A DNA stretch of 64,000 nt, taken from Aquimarina spongiae (GTDB taxonomy: Bacteria; Bacteroidota; Bacteroidia; Flavobacteriales; Flavobacteriaceae). The position numbers and the translations under genes are program-made. Below the pieces are notes generated by a model. That model did no database searches and was not told where the DNA came from. It saw only the letters and a program-made list of their open reading frames with translations. The stretch lies in NCBI RefSeq assembly GCF_900141785.1, contig NZ_FQYP01000003.1, forward strand, positions 62,001-126,000, given 5' to 3'. This document shows, in pieces, positions 25,974-36,755 of this stretch (position 1 is its first letter; each line of letters opens with the position of its first letter).

Positions 25974-26690
25974 TTATTTTATAGTACACACCACCTGATT
26001 ACTAAATTGTAAACTGACTTTTTTATACTTATCAAGGCTCTTGTCTTTGAGTGCCTTTTGATAAAAAGCCTTAAAGTTTTTAACCTTACTATTTAAATTT
26101 TCTATCTTCCCTATCACGGTTCTAAATGAGTAGACCCTTACCTCTAGCTCATAATTACCCTTATGATTTCTAAAGACTCCAACTACGTGTTTCTTTAAGA
26201 AATCATCTTTCTGTATCATTTTTAACAATGGAAAAACTTCTTTGACTTCTCTTTCGGATACATTATGCACCAAAGGCACATGTGCCGAATAACTATCAGA
26301 CAAAGGCATCGTATTTCCAGTAGCATCTACATAAAAAGGAGTCACCGCATTAACCCTAGCAATCGGGGTGCGTTGCTTTATTTGCGCCCTAAGTTCTCCA
26401 TTTACAGTAAGATATACATCAGAGTGTTCGATCATTTTGTGCGAATCCAACTCCTGCTCTACAGTATTCAAAACTAAAATTTCTTTACCGACGTTCGTAA
26501 CTCTTTCCTGATTTTGTATTAACAATTTATTAACCGACAGTTCACTCACGTATGGATCCTGCTCTTCAATGAATTCTATTTGCACTCGATTGATTTTTCG
26601 CTGCTTATTTCGCTCACTTGTGAACGCAAAAAGGGCAACGATTAGCACAATCAATCCCACAAATCGTATATATGAAATCATTTTTTTCAT
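25974..26690 (-). CDS. ftsQ: Cell division protein FtsQ
   Basis: 238 residues. One N-terminal membrane segment (FVGLIVLIVALFAFTSE), then a periplasmic part. It has a POTRA-like region containing ELSVNKLLIQNQERVTNVGK and a beta domain with DVYLTVNGELRAQIKQRTPI and AFYVDATGNTMPLSD-like sequence. It links cytoplasmic and periplasmic division proteins. The start codon overlaps the murC stop by 4 bp, so translation is probably coupled. Shorter than E. coli FtsQ but normal for Bacteroidota. Confidence 0.93.
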   Translation of the reverse strand: MKKMISYIRFVGLIVLIVALFAFTSERNKQRKINRVQIEFIEEQDPYVSELSVNKLLIQNQERVTNVGKEILVLNTVEQELDSHKMIEHSDVYLTVNGELRAQIKQRTPIARVNAVTPFYVDATGNTMPLSDSYSAHVPLVHNVSEREVKEVFPLLKMIQKDDFLKKHVVGVFRNHKGNYELEVRVYSFRTVIGKIENLNSKVKNFKAFYQKALKDKSLDKYKKVSLQFSNQVVCTIK

Positions 26691-28033
26691 CTTAACAACT
26701 CATTTTTAACACGTTCTACTTCTTCTCCTATATCTCCTGCACCAATGGTTAAAATCACCTCGGCATCGCTTTTCAAAATTTCGGTTGTCAAATCGCTCTT
26801 TGCCACTAGCTTTTTATTTTCATTTGCAATCAAACTCAGTAACCAATCTGAGGTCACTCCTGCGATGGGCAATTCTCTCGCCGGATAAATATCTAACAGC
26901 ATGATCTCATCGAACTGAGTAAGACTGGACGCAAAATCCACAGCAAAATCCTGAGTTCGACTAAATAAATGTGGTTGAAAGATTGCTAATACCTTTTTGC
27001 CTGGATGCATTTCTCTTACAGCCTGATGCAAAGCATTGATCTCTGTTGGATGATGCGCATAGTCATCTATATACACCAAATTCTCTGTCTTAATTTTATA
27101 ACTAAACCTGCGTTGAACACCCTTAAAAGAAAATAAAGCCTTTGCCAGCGAGGCGGTCGGGGAGCCGTATAGCAACGCGATGGCAAAGGCTGTTATAGCA
27201 TTTAACAAGTTATGTCTACCTGGCAGGTTTAAATGCAAATCTTTTATATACTGTGTTGGTGTTTTTAAATCAAAAATATACGTGCCATTATCAACCTTTA
27301 CGTTTTGCGCACAATAGTCTGCATCATCTTCTATACCGAATGTCATCCCATCAATAGGCAATCCATTACAAATCAAAAGATGATCTTTTACCTTAGCAGA
27401 AAAATCTCTAAAAGATACTTCTAACTCATCAGCCTTTCCATAAATATCCAAGTGATCTGCATCCATTGAAGTAACAGCTGCAATATCAGGATGCAATTGT
27501 AAAAATGAGCGATCAAATTCGTCGGCTTCTACTACAACCACATCATTACCTTCTAACACAAGGTTAGAGTTGTAATTCTCACTAATTCCACCCAAAAATG
27601 CGGTTACCTTTGCACCACTTTCCTTTAATAAATGTGCCAAAATTGCTGTAGTGGTGGTTTTACCATGAGTTCCTGCCACTGCAAGTGTATATACCTCTTT
27701 GGTAATAATCCCCAAAACCTCTGCTCTCTTCTTGATCTGAAAGCCATTATCTTGTACATAATTCAACTCCTTATGATCTTTAGGTATCGCAGGGGTATAC
27801 ACCACCAATGTATCCTCTTTATCCAAAAACGATTCTGGTATAGCATTTACACTATCATCAAAATGAATATCGATACCAAGAGCAATCAAATCATTGGTAA
27901 TCTGGGTAGATGTTCTATCATACCCCGCTACTTCTTTTCCAAGAAACTTAAAATAGCGAGCCAGGGCACTCATACCAATACCTCCTATACCTATGAAGTA
28001 AATGTTTTTTATGTGCGCTAAGGTGCTATTCAT
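26687..28033 (-). CDS. murC: UDP-N-acetylmuramate--L-alanine ligase
   Basis: 448 residues from the ATG at 28033; a TTG seven codons upstream is the longer alternative. It adds L-alanine to UDP-MurNAc with ATP in the cytoplasm. The N-terminal Rossmann motif is FIGIGGIGMSALARY, the ATP loop GTHGKTTTTAIL (around residues 120-131) and YIDDYAHHPTEI, GAGDIG follow in the C-terminal ligase domain. In the dcw cluster between murG and ftsQ. Confidence 0.97.
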   Translation of the reverse strand: MNSTLAHIKNIYFIGIGGIGMSALARYFKFLGKEVAGYDRTSTQITNDLIALGIDIHFDDSVNAIPESFLDKEDTLVVYTPAIPKDHKELNYVQDNGFQIKKRAEVLGIITKEVYTLAVAGTHGKTTTTAILAHLLKESGAKVTAFLGGISENYNSNLVLEGNDVVVVEADEFDRSFLQLHPDIAAVTSMDADHLDIYGKADELEVSFRDFSAKVKDHLLICNGLPIDGMTFGIEDDADYCAQNVKVDNGTYIFDLKTPTQYIKDLHLNLPGRHNLLNAITAFAIALLYGSPTASLAKALFSFKGVQRRFSYKIKTENLVYIDDYAHHPTEINALHQAVREMHPGKKVLAIFQPHLFSRTQDFAVDFASSLTQFDEIMLLDIYPARELPIAGVTSDWLLSLIANENKKLVAKSDLTTEILKSDAEVILTIGAGDIGEEVERVKNELLR

Positions 28034-28060
28034 ATATACTTTAGTTTCTACCAACTCCTA

Positions 28061-29152
28061 TTATATTAATTTTTCAATTTCGTCTGCAATCTCTGATGTC
28101 GCATTGGGTAATGCCATTTTTTTAATAGCAATTCCTAATTCCTCTTGTTCTTCTTTTGCCGCCATCAAACCTGCCATTGTATTTTCAAACTCTGCATCCA
28201 ATTCATTTTCTCTCAACATCTTTGCCCCTCCTTTATCAACTATTGCCAAAGCATTCTTGGTTTGATGATCTTCGGCCACATTAGGAGATGGGATAAACAA
28301 TACCGGTTTCCCCACGATACACAACTCTGAAACCGATCCTGCTCCTGCACGAGAGATAATGATATCTGCTGCTGCATATGCCAGATCCATAGTGTCCAAA
28401 AACTCATGTACCTGTATATTCTCCATATCGTCATACTTCTTATAATCCCCATAGTATAGCTTCCCACATTGCCATAACAACTGTACATTTCGGGTTGCAA
28501 AAAAATCTAGTTCTTTTTCTATGAGCTGATTTATTCTGCGAGCACCAAGGCTACCTCCTATGATCAAAATTGTTTTCTTATCTGATGCCAGTTGATACTT
28601 TGCTATAGCCTGCTCTCTTTTTCCACTAATACTTAATAAATCCTGACGAACAGGATTCCCCGTTTTTATGATCTTATCCTTCGGAAAAAATCGATCCATG
28701 TTATCGTAGGCCACACAAATTTTGTTGGCTTCTTTGGCTAACCATTTGTTGGTGATTCCCGGAAACGAATTTTGCTCCTGAAGCACTGTAGGGATTTTCT
28801 TAGCATTTGCCATTTTCAACAATGGTCCACTTGCAAAGCCTCCAGTTCCAATAACCACATCTGGCTTGAAATTTTTGATAATGGTTCTCGATTTCCAAAG
28901 ACTACTTATTAGTTTTAATGGAAACAATAAGTTACTCAATGTTAATCTCCTCTGTATCCCACTAATCCAAAGCCCAACAATTTTATACCCAGCCTGTGGT
29001 ACTTTTTGCATTTCCATTCGATCCTTTGCACCCACAAACAACACCTCTGCATTAGGAAATCTATTCTGCAGCTCGTTTGCAATAGCTATAGCAGGATAAA
29101 TATGTCCTCCTGTTCCTCCACCAGATAATATGACTTTGAGAGTCTTACTCAT
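28061..29152 (-). CDS. murG: UDP-GlcNAc--lipid I N-acetylglucosaminyltransferase
   Basis: 363 residues. It transfers GlcNAc to lipid I to form lipid II on the inner face of the cytoplasmic membrane. The glycine-rich motif [12 protein letters not shown] is at residues 10-21. [11 protein letters not shown] and the UDP-sugar site [17 protein letters not shown] are further GT28 signatures, with [14 protein letters not shown] after them. The start codon overlaps the ftsW stop by 4 bp. Confidence 0.97.
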   Translation of the reverse strand: MSKTLKVILSGGGTGGHIYPAIAIANELQNRFPNAEVLFVGAKDRMEMQKVPQAGYKIVGLWISGIQRRLTLSNLLFPLKLISSLWKSRTIIKNFKPDVVIGTGGFASGPLLKMANAKKIPTVLQEQNSFPGITNKWLAKEANKICVAYDNMDRFFPKDKIIKTGNPVRQDLLSISGKREQAIAKYQLASDKKTILIIGGSLGARRINQLIEKELDFFATRNVQLLWQCGKLYYGDYKKYDDMENIQVHEFLDTMDLAYAAADIIISRAGAGSVSELCIVGKPVLFIPSPNVAEDHQTKNALAIVDKGGAKMLRENELDAEFENTMAGLMAAKEEQEELGIAIKKMALPNATSEIADEIEKLI

Positions 29153-30351
29153 ACTATTTCTTGTAACACCTCTAAAGGGTTTTCTTCTTTTTCTTTTTCT
29201 ACTTCTTCTTCTACAATTGCTTCTCTTCTACTACTTACACTAAGTACTATACCAATAGCCAAACAGGTCATCCAAATCGATGTTCCTCCACTACTAATCA
29301 AAGGAAGGGTTTGACCCGTTACCGGAAACAATTCTACTGCTACTGCCATATTGATCAATGCCTGAAACACTATCGGCAGGCCTACACCTATCACCAGTAG
29401 TTTACCAAATACATCACCACATTTATGGGCGGCTATTACTAATCGAAACAGCAATAACAGGTAGAGTAGCATCAAAAACACACCTCCTACAAATCCCCAT
29501 TCTTCAACAATAATTGCATAAATAAAATCTGAAGAGGATTGCGGTAAGAAGTTTCTTTGCACACTTTTTCCTGGTCCTGTTCCAATAACCCCACCTCTGG
29601 CAATTGCTATTTTAGCGCGTTCTATCTGATAATCTTCTTGCGTTTCTTTGTTATCAGCAAAATTTTCTATCCTACTTACCCAAGTATCTACACGGTTTGG
29701 AAACATCCCTGGAAATGCCTTTGCGAATAATATAAAGAACGTAAGCACCAAAAGTCCGGTTCCTAAAACCACAGCGATATGCCGTAAAGGATATCCACCC
29801 AAGAAAACCAACATCATCACCATCGAAAATATAATAGCCGCTGTAGAAAAGTTAGCAGGTAAAATCAACATCAACACCAAAAACACGGGCAACCACAACG
29901 GTAATAACGTTTCTTTGAAGGAAACGGTTTGATCCTTTATTTTAGATAGATATCGTGCAACATAGGCCATTAGCACTACTGCCGCAAGTGTAGAAGTTTG
30001 AAAAGTTACTCCAACAAAAGGAATACGTATCCATCGACTTGCATTTGCTCCTTCTATCGTATTGTTTTGAGCCATGGTTACCAACAACAACACCAAAACC
30101 ACAGGGATCATAATAATAGACAATCCTTTGAAATAATGATATGGGATCTTATGCACCACATAAATAATCAAAAACCCTAGCACCAAGTGCGCAAAATGCT
30201 TCACTAAAAAACTAAAGGTATCTCCATCTCCATACAAATACGCCAAATTACTACTAGCACTATAAACCGGTAAAAAAGAAAATAACGCCAACAGGGCAGC
30301 CACTGCCCATATCACTCTATCACCTTTTATATTTGCTAATACTTTAGTCAT
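29149..30351 (-). CDS. ftsW: Lipid II polymerase FtsW (SEDS family)
   Basis: 400 residues with about ten membrane segments. The SEDS peptidoglycan glycosyltransferase of the divisome, partner of FtsI. Family motifs are [20 protein letters not shown] (around residues 255-274), [17 protein letters not shown] and, near the end, [18 protein letters not shown]. The C-terminus is an acidic Glu/Lys-rich tail. Located 17 bp after murD and overlapping murG by 4 bp. Confidence 0.96.
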   Translation of the reverse strand: MTKVLANIKGDRVIWAVAALLALFSFLPVYSASSNLAYLYGDGDTFSFLVKHFAHLVLGFLIIYVVHKIPYHYFKGLSIIMIPVVLVLLLVTMAQNNTIEGANASRWIRIPFVGVTFQTSTLAAVVLMAYVARYLSKIKDQTVSFKETLLPLWLPVFLVLMLILPANFSTAAIIFSMVMMLVFLGGYPLRHIAVVLGTGLLVLTFFILFAKAFPGMFPNRVDTWVSRIENFADNKETQEDYQIERAKIAIARGGVIGTGPGKSVQRNFLPQSSSDFIYAIIVEEWGFVGGVFLMLLYLLLLFRLVIAAHKCGDVFGKLLVIGVGLPIVFQALINMAVAVELFPVTGQTLPLISSGGTSIWMTCLAIGIVLSVSSRREAIVEEEVEKEKEENPLEVLQEIV

Positions 30352-30368
30352 CTTTTAATCCTATATTC

Positions 30369-31703
30369 TTATAATTCTCTAACCGCTTCTTTAAACTGCC
30401 TTCCCCTCTCTTCATAATTTTTAAATAGGTCAAAACTTGCACAAGCTGGCGACAACAATACGTTATCATTTCTCTCAGCTATTTTGTATGCAAGATTCAC
30501 TGCTTCTTTCATAGATTGCGTTTCTGTAATATTATCTACGCAATTCCCAAATGCATTGATAATTTTGGAATTATCTACTCCCAAGCAAATGATTGCTTTT
30601 ACTTTTTCGTTGACCAACGGATACAACTCTGAGTAATCATTTCCCTTGTCTACTCCACCAACTATCCATATCGTAGACGATTTCATAGCATCTAAAGCAT
30701 AAAAGGTTGCATTTACATTGGTAGCCTTCGAATCATTGATGTACTGAACGTTATTGATCTTTAGTACATTTTCTAACCGATGTTCTACTCCATGAAAATT
30801 CTCTAAACACTCTCTAATTGTTGTTTTTCTGATCTTCAATAACTGCGCTACTGTAGCAGCCGCCATTGCGTTTTTTACGTTGTGATTACCTTTTAATGCT
30901 AAATCTGATGTTGGCATGATTACTTTGTTGTTATCTATTAGTATGTTAATGTTTTCGTTTTCTAAATACGCTCCATTCTCCACCTTTCTAGTTAAAGAGA
31001 AAGGCAATAATTTTGATCGAACCGGATGTTGCTCCAAATAGGTTGTGATCACTTCATCATCTGCATCATATATGAAATAATCTTCCTCAGTTTGATTCAT
31101 CGCAATTTTAAATTTTGAGGCAATGTAGTTCTCAAACTTATTGTCATATCGATCCAAATGATCAGGAGTGATATTGGTCAAAATCGCAATATGTGGCGCA
31201 AAATTGATGATCCCGTCTAATTGAAAGCTGCTAATCTCTAACACATAATAAGGAGTATTCATTTCTGCCACTTGCTTTGCAAAACTATCCCCAATGTTAC
31301 CTCCCATATTTATCGTTAAGCCACCATGTTTCAACACATGATGAGTAAGCATAGTTGTGGTGGTTTTACCATTACTCCCGGTGATCCCAATCATTTGAGC
31401 ATCCGTATATCGAGATGCAAATTCGATTTCAGAAATCACTTCAACTCCTTTTTCATGTAGTTTTTGAATTAAAGGAACTCCGTCTGGTATCCCTGGACTC
31501 TTCATGACTACATCAGCATTCAAGATTTTATTCTCGCTATGTTGTTGCTCTTCCCATTCGATTTCAAAATTTATAAGAACGTCTTTATACGTATCGGCGA
31601 TTGTTCCTTTATCAGAAACAAATACCTCAAATCCTTCTTTCTTCCCCAAGATTGCAGTTCCTACTCCACTTTCTCCAGCTCCTAATACCACCAATCGTTT
31701 CAT
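30369..31703 (-). CDS. murD: UDP-N-acetylmuramoyl-L-alanine--D-glutamate ligase
   Basis: 444 residues. It adds D-glutamate to UDP-MurNAc-L-Ala. The N-terminal nucleotide-fold motif is VVLGAGESGVGTAILGK and the ATP loop GITGSNGKTTTTMLTHHV (around residues 109-126). TNITPDHLDRY and YINDSKATNVNAT are the ligase-family motifs, and LSPACASFDLFKNYEERG is the C-terminal signature. It starts directly next to the mraY stop codon with no gap. Confidence 0.97.
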   Translation of the reverse strand: MKRLVVLGAGESGVGTAILGKKEGFEVFVSDKGTIADTYKDVLINFEIEWEEQQHSENKILNADVVMKSPGIPDGVPLIQKLHEKGVEVISEIEFASRYTDAQMIGITGSNGKTTTTMLTHHVLKHGGLTINMGGNIGDSFAKQVAEMNTPYYVLEISSFQLDGIINFAPHIAILTNITPDHLDRYDNKFENYIASKFKIAMNQTEEDYFIYDADDEVITTYLEQHPVRSKLLPFSLTRKVENGAYLENENINILIDNNKVIMPTSDLALKGNHNVKNAMAAATVAQLLKIRKTTIRECLENFHGVEHRLENVLKINNVQYINDSKATNVNATFYALDAMKSSTIWIVGGVDKGNDYSELYPLVNEKVKAIICLGVDNSKIINAFGNCVDNITETQSMKEAVNLAYKIAERNDNVLLSPACASFDLFKNYEERGRQFKEAVREL

Positions 31704-32933
31704 CTATCTTACTTTTAAAGTGATCACAGCTATAATTGCCAGTACAATACCCACAATCCAAAATCTAGCTACGATCTTACTCTCATGTATCCCTTTCTTT
31801 TGATAATGATGATGTAATGGAGACATCAAGAAAATCCTTCTCCCTTCACCATATTTTTTTCTTGTATATTTAAACCAACTCACCTGCATCATAACCGACA
31901 GGGTTTCGATAAAAAATATTCCACACAAAATTGGTATCAAAAACTCCTTGCGAATAGCAATTGCAATCACTGCAATTACACCTCCTATAGTCAAACTTCC
32001 CGTATCCCCCATAAACACTTGTGCTGGATAGGTATTATACCATAAAAATCCAACCAAAGCTCCTGCAAAAGCGGTGATATAAATCGTCATTTCTCCTGAA
32101 TTGGGGATATACATCACATTCAGGTAATCTGAAAAAATGATATTACCAGACACCCAGGCAAACAAGGCTAGTGTAAGTACAATAATGGCCGAGGAACCCG
32201 CTGCCAATCCATCAATACCATCAGTCAAATTTGCTCCGTTGGACACTGCGGTCACAATAAAAATCACAATAGGGATAAAGATCAACCATGCATATTTGGC
32301 TAGATCTGGGCTTATCCAAGTGATCAAATCCGAATAATCGAATTCGTTATTTTTAAAAAAAGGAATTGTAGTTTTAGTCGATTTTACCGCAGGTTTGAAA
32401 TCAGATTGCTCTCCATCTACAACCACCTGTTCTGTATCTGCATTTACCTTTTCTTGCCTTACTGTTATATCGTTATGAAAATACATCGTACACCCAACAA
32501 TAAGTCCAAGACCAACCTGACCAATCACCTTAAACTTACCCGCTAATCCTTCTTTGTCTTTTCTTTTTATTTTCAAAAAATCATCCGTAAACCCTATAAT
32601 CCCCATCCATATGGTGGTAACGATAAGCAGAAGTACATAAATGTTATCTAATCGAGCAAAAAGCAATACCGGAACCAAAGTAGACAGTATAATAATCACA
32701 CCTCCCATAGTCGGAGTCCCTGCCTTTTGAGCCTGTCCTTCTAACCCTAGTTCTCGGATAGTCTCTCCCATTTGCTTCTTTTGCAGGAATGCAATTATTC
32801 GCTTACCATAGATGGTAGAAATCAGCAGTGACAATATAATCGCCATGGCTGCCCTAAACGTAATAAACTGAAATAAGGAAGCCCCCGGGAACTGATATTG
32901 GTTTTCTAAATATTCGAATAAATAGTATAACAT
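31704..32933 (-). CDS. mraY: Phospho-N-acetylmuramoyl-pentapeptide transferase
   Basis: 409 residues, about ten membrane segments. It forms lipid I from UDP-MurNAc-pentapeptide and undecaprenyl phosphate. Motifs: [22 protein letters not shown] (acid pair), [24 protein letters not shown] and [12 protein letters not shown] hydrophilic insert of about 50 residues (around 165-215) makes it longer than the 360-residue E. coli protein. It contains [18 protein letters not shown]. Confidence 0.97.
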   Translation of the reverse strand: MLYYLFEYLENQYQFPGASLFQFITFRAAMAIILSLLISTIYGKRIIAFLQKKQMGETIRELGLEGQAQKAGTPTMGGVIIILSTLVPVLLFARLDNIYVLLLIVTTIWMGIIGFTDDFLKIKRKDKEGLAGKFKVIGQVGLGLIVGCTMYFHNDITVRQEKVNADTEQVVVDGEQSDFKPAVKSTKTTIPFFKNNEFDYSDLITWISPDLAKYAWLIFIPIVIFIVTAVSNGANLTDGIDGLAAGSSAIIVLTLALFAWVSGNIIFSDYLNVMYIPNSGEMTIYITAFAGALVGFLWYNTYPAQVFMGDTGSLTIGGVIAVIAIAIRKEFLIPILCGIFFIETLSVMMQVSWFKYTRKKYGEGRRIFLMSPLHHHYQKKGIHESKIVARFWIVGIVLAIIAVITLKVR

Positions 32934-32970
32934 AAGTTTCTATCTCTCATACATCTCGATGCATGTGGGT

Positions 32971-34437
32971 TTATTTATTTAGCTTGGTTAATTCTTCTTT
33001 TACAATTTTAAAATCATCAAAATCAAATCGTTTCCCATCTACCTCTTGATAGGTTTCATGCCCTTTTCCTGCAATAAGGATGATATCATCTCTCTCTGCT
33101 AGCTGGCAAGCAGTTTTGATCGCTTGTTTCCTATCGGTTATTGACAATGTTTTTTTATAGTCCTGAGGTTCTACTCCCTTTTCTATATCTTCTATGATTT
33201 GATCCGGATTTTCGGTTCTTGGATTATCGCTCGTAAAAATTGCTTTATTACTTAATTTGGCAGCGATATTACCCATTACTGGTCTTTTCATTTTATCACG
33301 ATCACCTCCGCATCCCACAACAGTGATCAATGTTTCATTTTTGGTACGTATATCGTTGATCGTTTCCAAAACATTCTTCAAAGCATCAGGCGTATGCGCA
33401 TAGTCTACAATGGCTGTGATTTTCATGTCTTCAGAAATCAAATACTGAAATCTTCCGCTCACACTTTTCAGGTCGCTCATCAATCGCAAGGTCTCTAGGG
33501 TCTCTAACCCTAATAATTCCGCCGTGGCAAAAATTGCCAGCAGGTTATAGGCATTGAAACTTCCGATTAGCTTTGCCCAAACTTCATGATCATTAAATTT
33601 CAACAACAATCCTTCTAAGCTACTTTCTAAAATTTGCCCTCTGAAGTCTGCATACGAACGCAAAGCATAACTATATGTTTTGGCTTTGGTATTCTGAAGC
33701 ATATACTCTCCATTCTTATCATCTTTATTTGTCAGTGCAAAAGCTGTGGCCGATAAACCATCGAAAAATGCTTTCTTTACATCACGGTATTCTTTGAAGG
33801 TATCATGATAATCCAAATGGTCATGAGATAGATTTGTAAAAATCCCTCCTTCAAACGACAAACCTTCGGTACGTTTTTGATGGATACCATGCGAGCTCAC
33901 CTCCATAAAGCAAAACTCAACACCGGCATCGTTCATCTGCTTGAGGTATTTGTTGATCGTCAATGAATCTGGAGTTGTATGTGTTGCTGCAAACTCTTCT
34001 TCATCTACCAGCACCTTCACTGTAGAGAGCAAGCCTACCTTGTAACCCGCATTTTTAAAAAGTTGAAACAAGAGGGTTGCAATTGTAGTTTTACCATTGG
34101 TCCCTGTTACTCCTATCAATTTTAAATTCTCTGAAGGAGAACCATAGTAATTGGCCGCCATGATAGCCAAGGCCGATTGGGAGTCCTCTACTTTTACATA
34201 AGTAACACCATCTGTTTTCTGCTCCGGCAGTTTCTGACAAATAACAGCAACTGCTCCTTTTTGAATCGCAGTATCAATAAATTTATGAGCGTCTACTGTT
34301 ACTCCTTTGATCGCCACAAACAAATCACCCTTCCCGATCTGACGAGAATCGAACTCAATTTTCTCAATACTTACAGAAGTATCACCTACCACGGTATCGA
34401 TTGCCACTTTATATAAAATGTCTTTTAGTTCTATCAC
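32971..34437 (-). CDS. murE: UDP-MurNAc-tripeptide synthetase, meso-DAP adding
   Basis: 488 residues from a GTG start that overlaps the ftsI stop by 4 bp. It adds the third residue of the stem peptide. The ATP loop is GVTGTNGKTTIATLLFQLF (around residues 109-127). The DNPR signature (TSDNPRTENPDQI, around 412-424) marks the enzymes specific for meso-diaminopimelate, so the wall is of the usual Gram-negative DAP type. GKGHETYQEVDGKRFDFDD is the C-terminal motif. Confidence 0.97.
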   Translation of the reverse strand: MIELKDILYKVAIDTVVGDTSVSIEKIEFDSRQIGKGDLFVAIKGVTVDAHKFIDTAIQKGAVAVICQKLPEQKTDGVTYVKVEDSQSALAIMAANYYGSPSENLKLIGVTGTNGKTTIATLLFQLFKNAGYKVGLLSTVKVLVDEEEFAATHTTPDSLTINKYLKQMNDAGVEFCFMEVSSHGIHQKRTEGLSFEGGIFTNLSHDHLDYHDTFKEYRDVKKAFFDGLSATAFALTNKDDKNGEYMLQNTKAKTYSYALRSYADFRGQILESSLEGLLLKFNDHEVWAKLIGSFNAYNLLAIFATAELLGLETLETLRLMSDLKSVSGRFQYLISEDMKITAIVDYAHTPDALKNVLETINDIRTKNETLITVVGCGGDRDKMKRPVMGNIAAKLSNKAIFTSDNPRTENPDQIIEDIEKGVEPQDYKKTLSITDRKQAIKTACQLAERDDIILIAGKGHETYQEVDGKRFDFDDFKIVKEELTKLNK

Positions 34438-36428
34438 GATAATTCGAGCTTAACAGTTTGATTTATTTGCACTTTGGTTCCCGGAGCTATAGACTGTGTT
34501 CTTACTTTTCCTGATCCTTTTATTTCGACCTTGAGTCCCATATTTTCCAATAGTGAAATCACATCCATTGCTGGCATGTTTTTTACATTCGGCATTATAG
34601 TTTTGTATTTTTGAGCCTTTTCGTAGTACGCATCATAACTCTTGGTTACCGTACTGCTTTCCTCTACCAGATATGGCACTTCATCAATCACAGGAATATC
34701 ATTGTATATTTTGGTAGCAATCGTTTTAAAAACAGGAGCCGCTACTTCACTACCGTAATATCCTTTTTCCTTATTCGGTTTATGTATTACCACAATACAA
34801 GAATAAATAGGCTTGTCTGCAGGAAAATACCCAGCAAACGAAGAGATGTATTCTCTCTCTTTGTCCTTACCATAATTCCCCCAGCAGGTTCCCGTTTTTC
34901 CTGCAATCATGAAATTATTTGTCTTGATATTGTCTGCTGTACCTCTCATTACCACATTTTTCATCATCTCGCGGACGATTCTGGCTGTTTTCTTTGAGCA
35001 GATCGTTGGATTCAACACTTCTTTATCAAATCGTTCTCTGGTTTTATCCCATGTTTTAACCTCTTTGATAAATCTTGGTTTTACCATCTCGCCATCATTT
35101 GCAACCGCATTATAAAAAGCTAAAGTTTGCAATGGAGTAATTGCCACACCATAACCATGCGCCATCCAAGGCAATGTGGTACCATACCAATCATCATCAC
35201 CTGGATATGGTATTTTTGGCACTCCTTCTCCTTTGATCGAAACCCCCAACGTTTCGGCAAGTCCCATATTGATCAATCTATCTACAAATTTTCTAGGGTT
35301 ATCCTTATAATTTTCATTGATCATTTTTGCAAAAGCTGTATTCGAAGACACTTCAAAAGCTTTTGCCATAGAAATTTTTCCGTAACCACCCCATCTTGAA
35401 TCCTTCACTACACGATCATAAAATTTAACACGCCCTTTTTCGGTATCCACCACATAACTAGAATCAATCTTACCATCTTCTAGCGCTGCTACAATCGTCA
35501 TTAATTTGAATGTCGAACCTGGCTCATGAGATTCTCCTACCGCATAGTTTAATTTTTCATAATATTTCCCCGCCTTGGTTCTTCCCAAATTCGAAATGGC
35601 TTTGATCTCTCCTGTTTTGGTTTCCATAACCACCACAGTACCGTGTTCTGCTTCAAAATCTTCTAATTGTGCCAATAAAGCATGATGTGCGATATCCTGG
35701 ATATTTACATCAATAGTAGAAACCACATCGTATCCGTCTTGTGGCTCCACTTCATTAGCATCCCCAATAGGTTTCCATTGGTTTTTTGCTATCTTCTGTT
35801 TTTTGCGCTTTCCTTCTTTCCCGCGCAAAAACGGACCGTAAGCTCCTTCTAATCCAACTCTGGTGTAATATCCTTGATCATCTCTTCTTTCGTACCCAAC
35901 TGTACGTTCGGCTATTTTACCAATAGGATGCTCTCTTACTGTTCGTTGTTCTACGATTAATCCGCCTCTATTAGCACCAAATCGAAACAGAGGAAACTTT
36001 TTCACCCTCATATATTCTGAATATCCAAGTCCTCTTCGAATCAGCAAATACCTGTTCTTATTAGCTCTTGCTGTTCTAATCAACTTATCGTAGTAAGAAA
36101 CTGGTTTATTGAATTCTTTGGAAAGTGCTTCGCACAAAGGTTTAATATTCGCTCTAAAATCCTTATCAGTAACCGTTAAGGCATCAAATCGTATATCATA
36201 CTTAGGAACAGAAGTAGCTAGCAGATTCCCTTTACTATCATATAAATTCCCTCTATTTGCTGGAATATCGAAAGTCCTAAACACTCGATCCTGCGCTTTT
36301 TGACGATATACATCTCCTTCTACAAACTGAATATTGACCAACTTCACCAAAACAGCTAAGGCAAAGAAGAACATACATGCCGCAATGAAATACAACCGAT
36401 TTAATATGTTTTTTTCTTTAATCGCCAA
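34434..36428 (-). CDS. ftsI: Division transpeptidase FtsI (penicillin-binding protein) with PASTA domain
   Basis: 664 residues from a TTG start. One N-terminal membrane segment (LYFIAACMFFFALAVLVKL), the PBP dimerisation region (RGNLYDSKGNLLATSVPKYD) and the transpeptidase domain. The latter has the catalytic serine motif PGSTFKLM (around residues 306-313), SSN in EVSSNTAFAKM and KTGT in MIAGKTGTCW. A single C-terminal PASTA domain follows (MPNVKNMPAMDVISLLENMG). It crosslinks septal peptidoglycan with FtsW. Between ftsL (3-bp gap) and murE. Confidence 0.96.
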   Translation of the reverse strand: MAIKEKNILNRLYFIAACMFFFALAVLVKLVNIQFVEGDVYRQKAQDRVFRTFDIPANRGNLYDSKGNLLATSVPKYDIRFDALTVTDKDFRANIKPLCEALSKEFNKPVSYYDKLIRTARANKNRYLLIRRGLGYSEYMRVKKFPLFRFGANRGGLIVEQRTVREHPIGKIAERTVGYERRDDQGYYTRVGLEGAYGPFLRGKEGKRKKQKIAKNQWKPIGDANEVEPQDGYDVVSTIDVNIQDIAHHALLAQLEDFEAEHGTVVVMETKTGEIKAISNLGRTKAGKYYEKLNYAVGESHEPGSTFKLMTIVAALEDGKIDSSYVVDTEKGRVKFYDRVVKDSRWGGYGKISMAKAFEVSSNTAFAKMINENYKDNPRKFVDRLINMGLAETLGVSIKGEGVPKIPYPGDDDWYGTTLPWMAHGYGVAITPLQTLAFYNAVANDGEMVKPRFIKEVKTWDKTRERFDKEVLNPTICSKKTARIVREMMKNVVMRGTADNIKTNNFMIAGKTGTCWGNYGKDKEREYISSFAGYFPADKPIYSCIVVIHKPNKEKGYYGSEVAAPVFKTIATKIYNDIPVIDEVPYLVEESSTVTKSYDAYYEKAQKYKTIMPNVKNMPAMDVISLLENMGLKVEIKGSGKVRTQSIAPGTKVQINQTVKLELS

Positions 36429-36431
36429 ATT

Positions 36432-36743
36432 CTAGTTTTTTACAATTATCTTCCTTGGTGGACTTGTTGGTCTTTTCAACCCTTTTCGTGTCATTTTTTT
36501 TATAATTGAAGACTCCATCTTCAATCGCATCAATTCTGTTTTGCCGTCAACAAATTGTGTTCTCAATTCTCTTACTTCATTATTCAATTTTGCAATTTCA
36601 TGTACTTTACTTTCTGCATTATGTGAGCTAGCGATCATTACAATAGCCAACAAGGAAAGAAACAGCAACATACGCCAGTTCTTCATCGCATCGTCTGCGA
36701 TCAAAAACTTTCCTTTTAATATGTCATACATGGTTTGTCTCAC
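36432..36743 (-). CDS. ftsL: FtsL-like small division protein
   Basis: 103 residues from GTG (ATG four codons later at 36731 is an alternative). A cytoplasmic N-terminus (MYDILKGKFLIADDAMKNW), one membrane segment (RMLLFLSLLAIVMIASS) and a periplasmic coiled-coil (VHEIAKLNNEVRELRTQFVD) give the bitopic layout of FtsL. Its position between rsmH and ftsI is the standard ftsL place. Sequence similarity to E. coli FtsL is not visible, so the call rests on topology and context. Confidence 0.85.
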   Translation of the reverse strand: MRQTMYDILKGKFLIADDAMKNWRMLLFLSLLAIVMIASSHNAESKVHEIAKLNNEVRELRTQFVDGKTELMRLKMESSIIKKMTRKGLKRPTSPPRKIIVKN

Positions 36744-36755
36744 AATCCTACTCGC

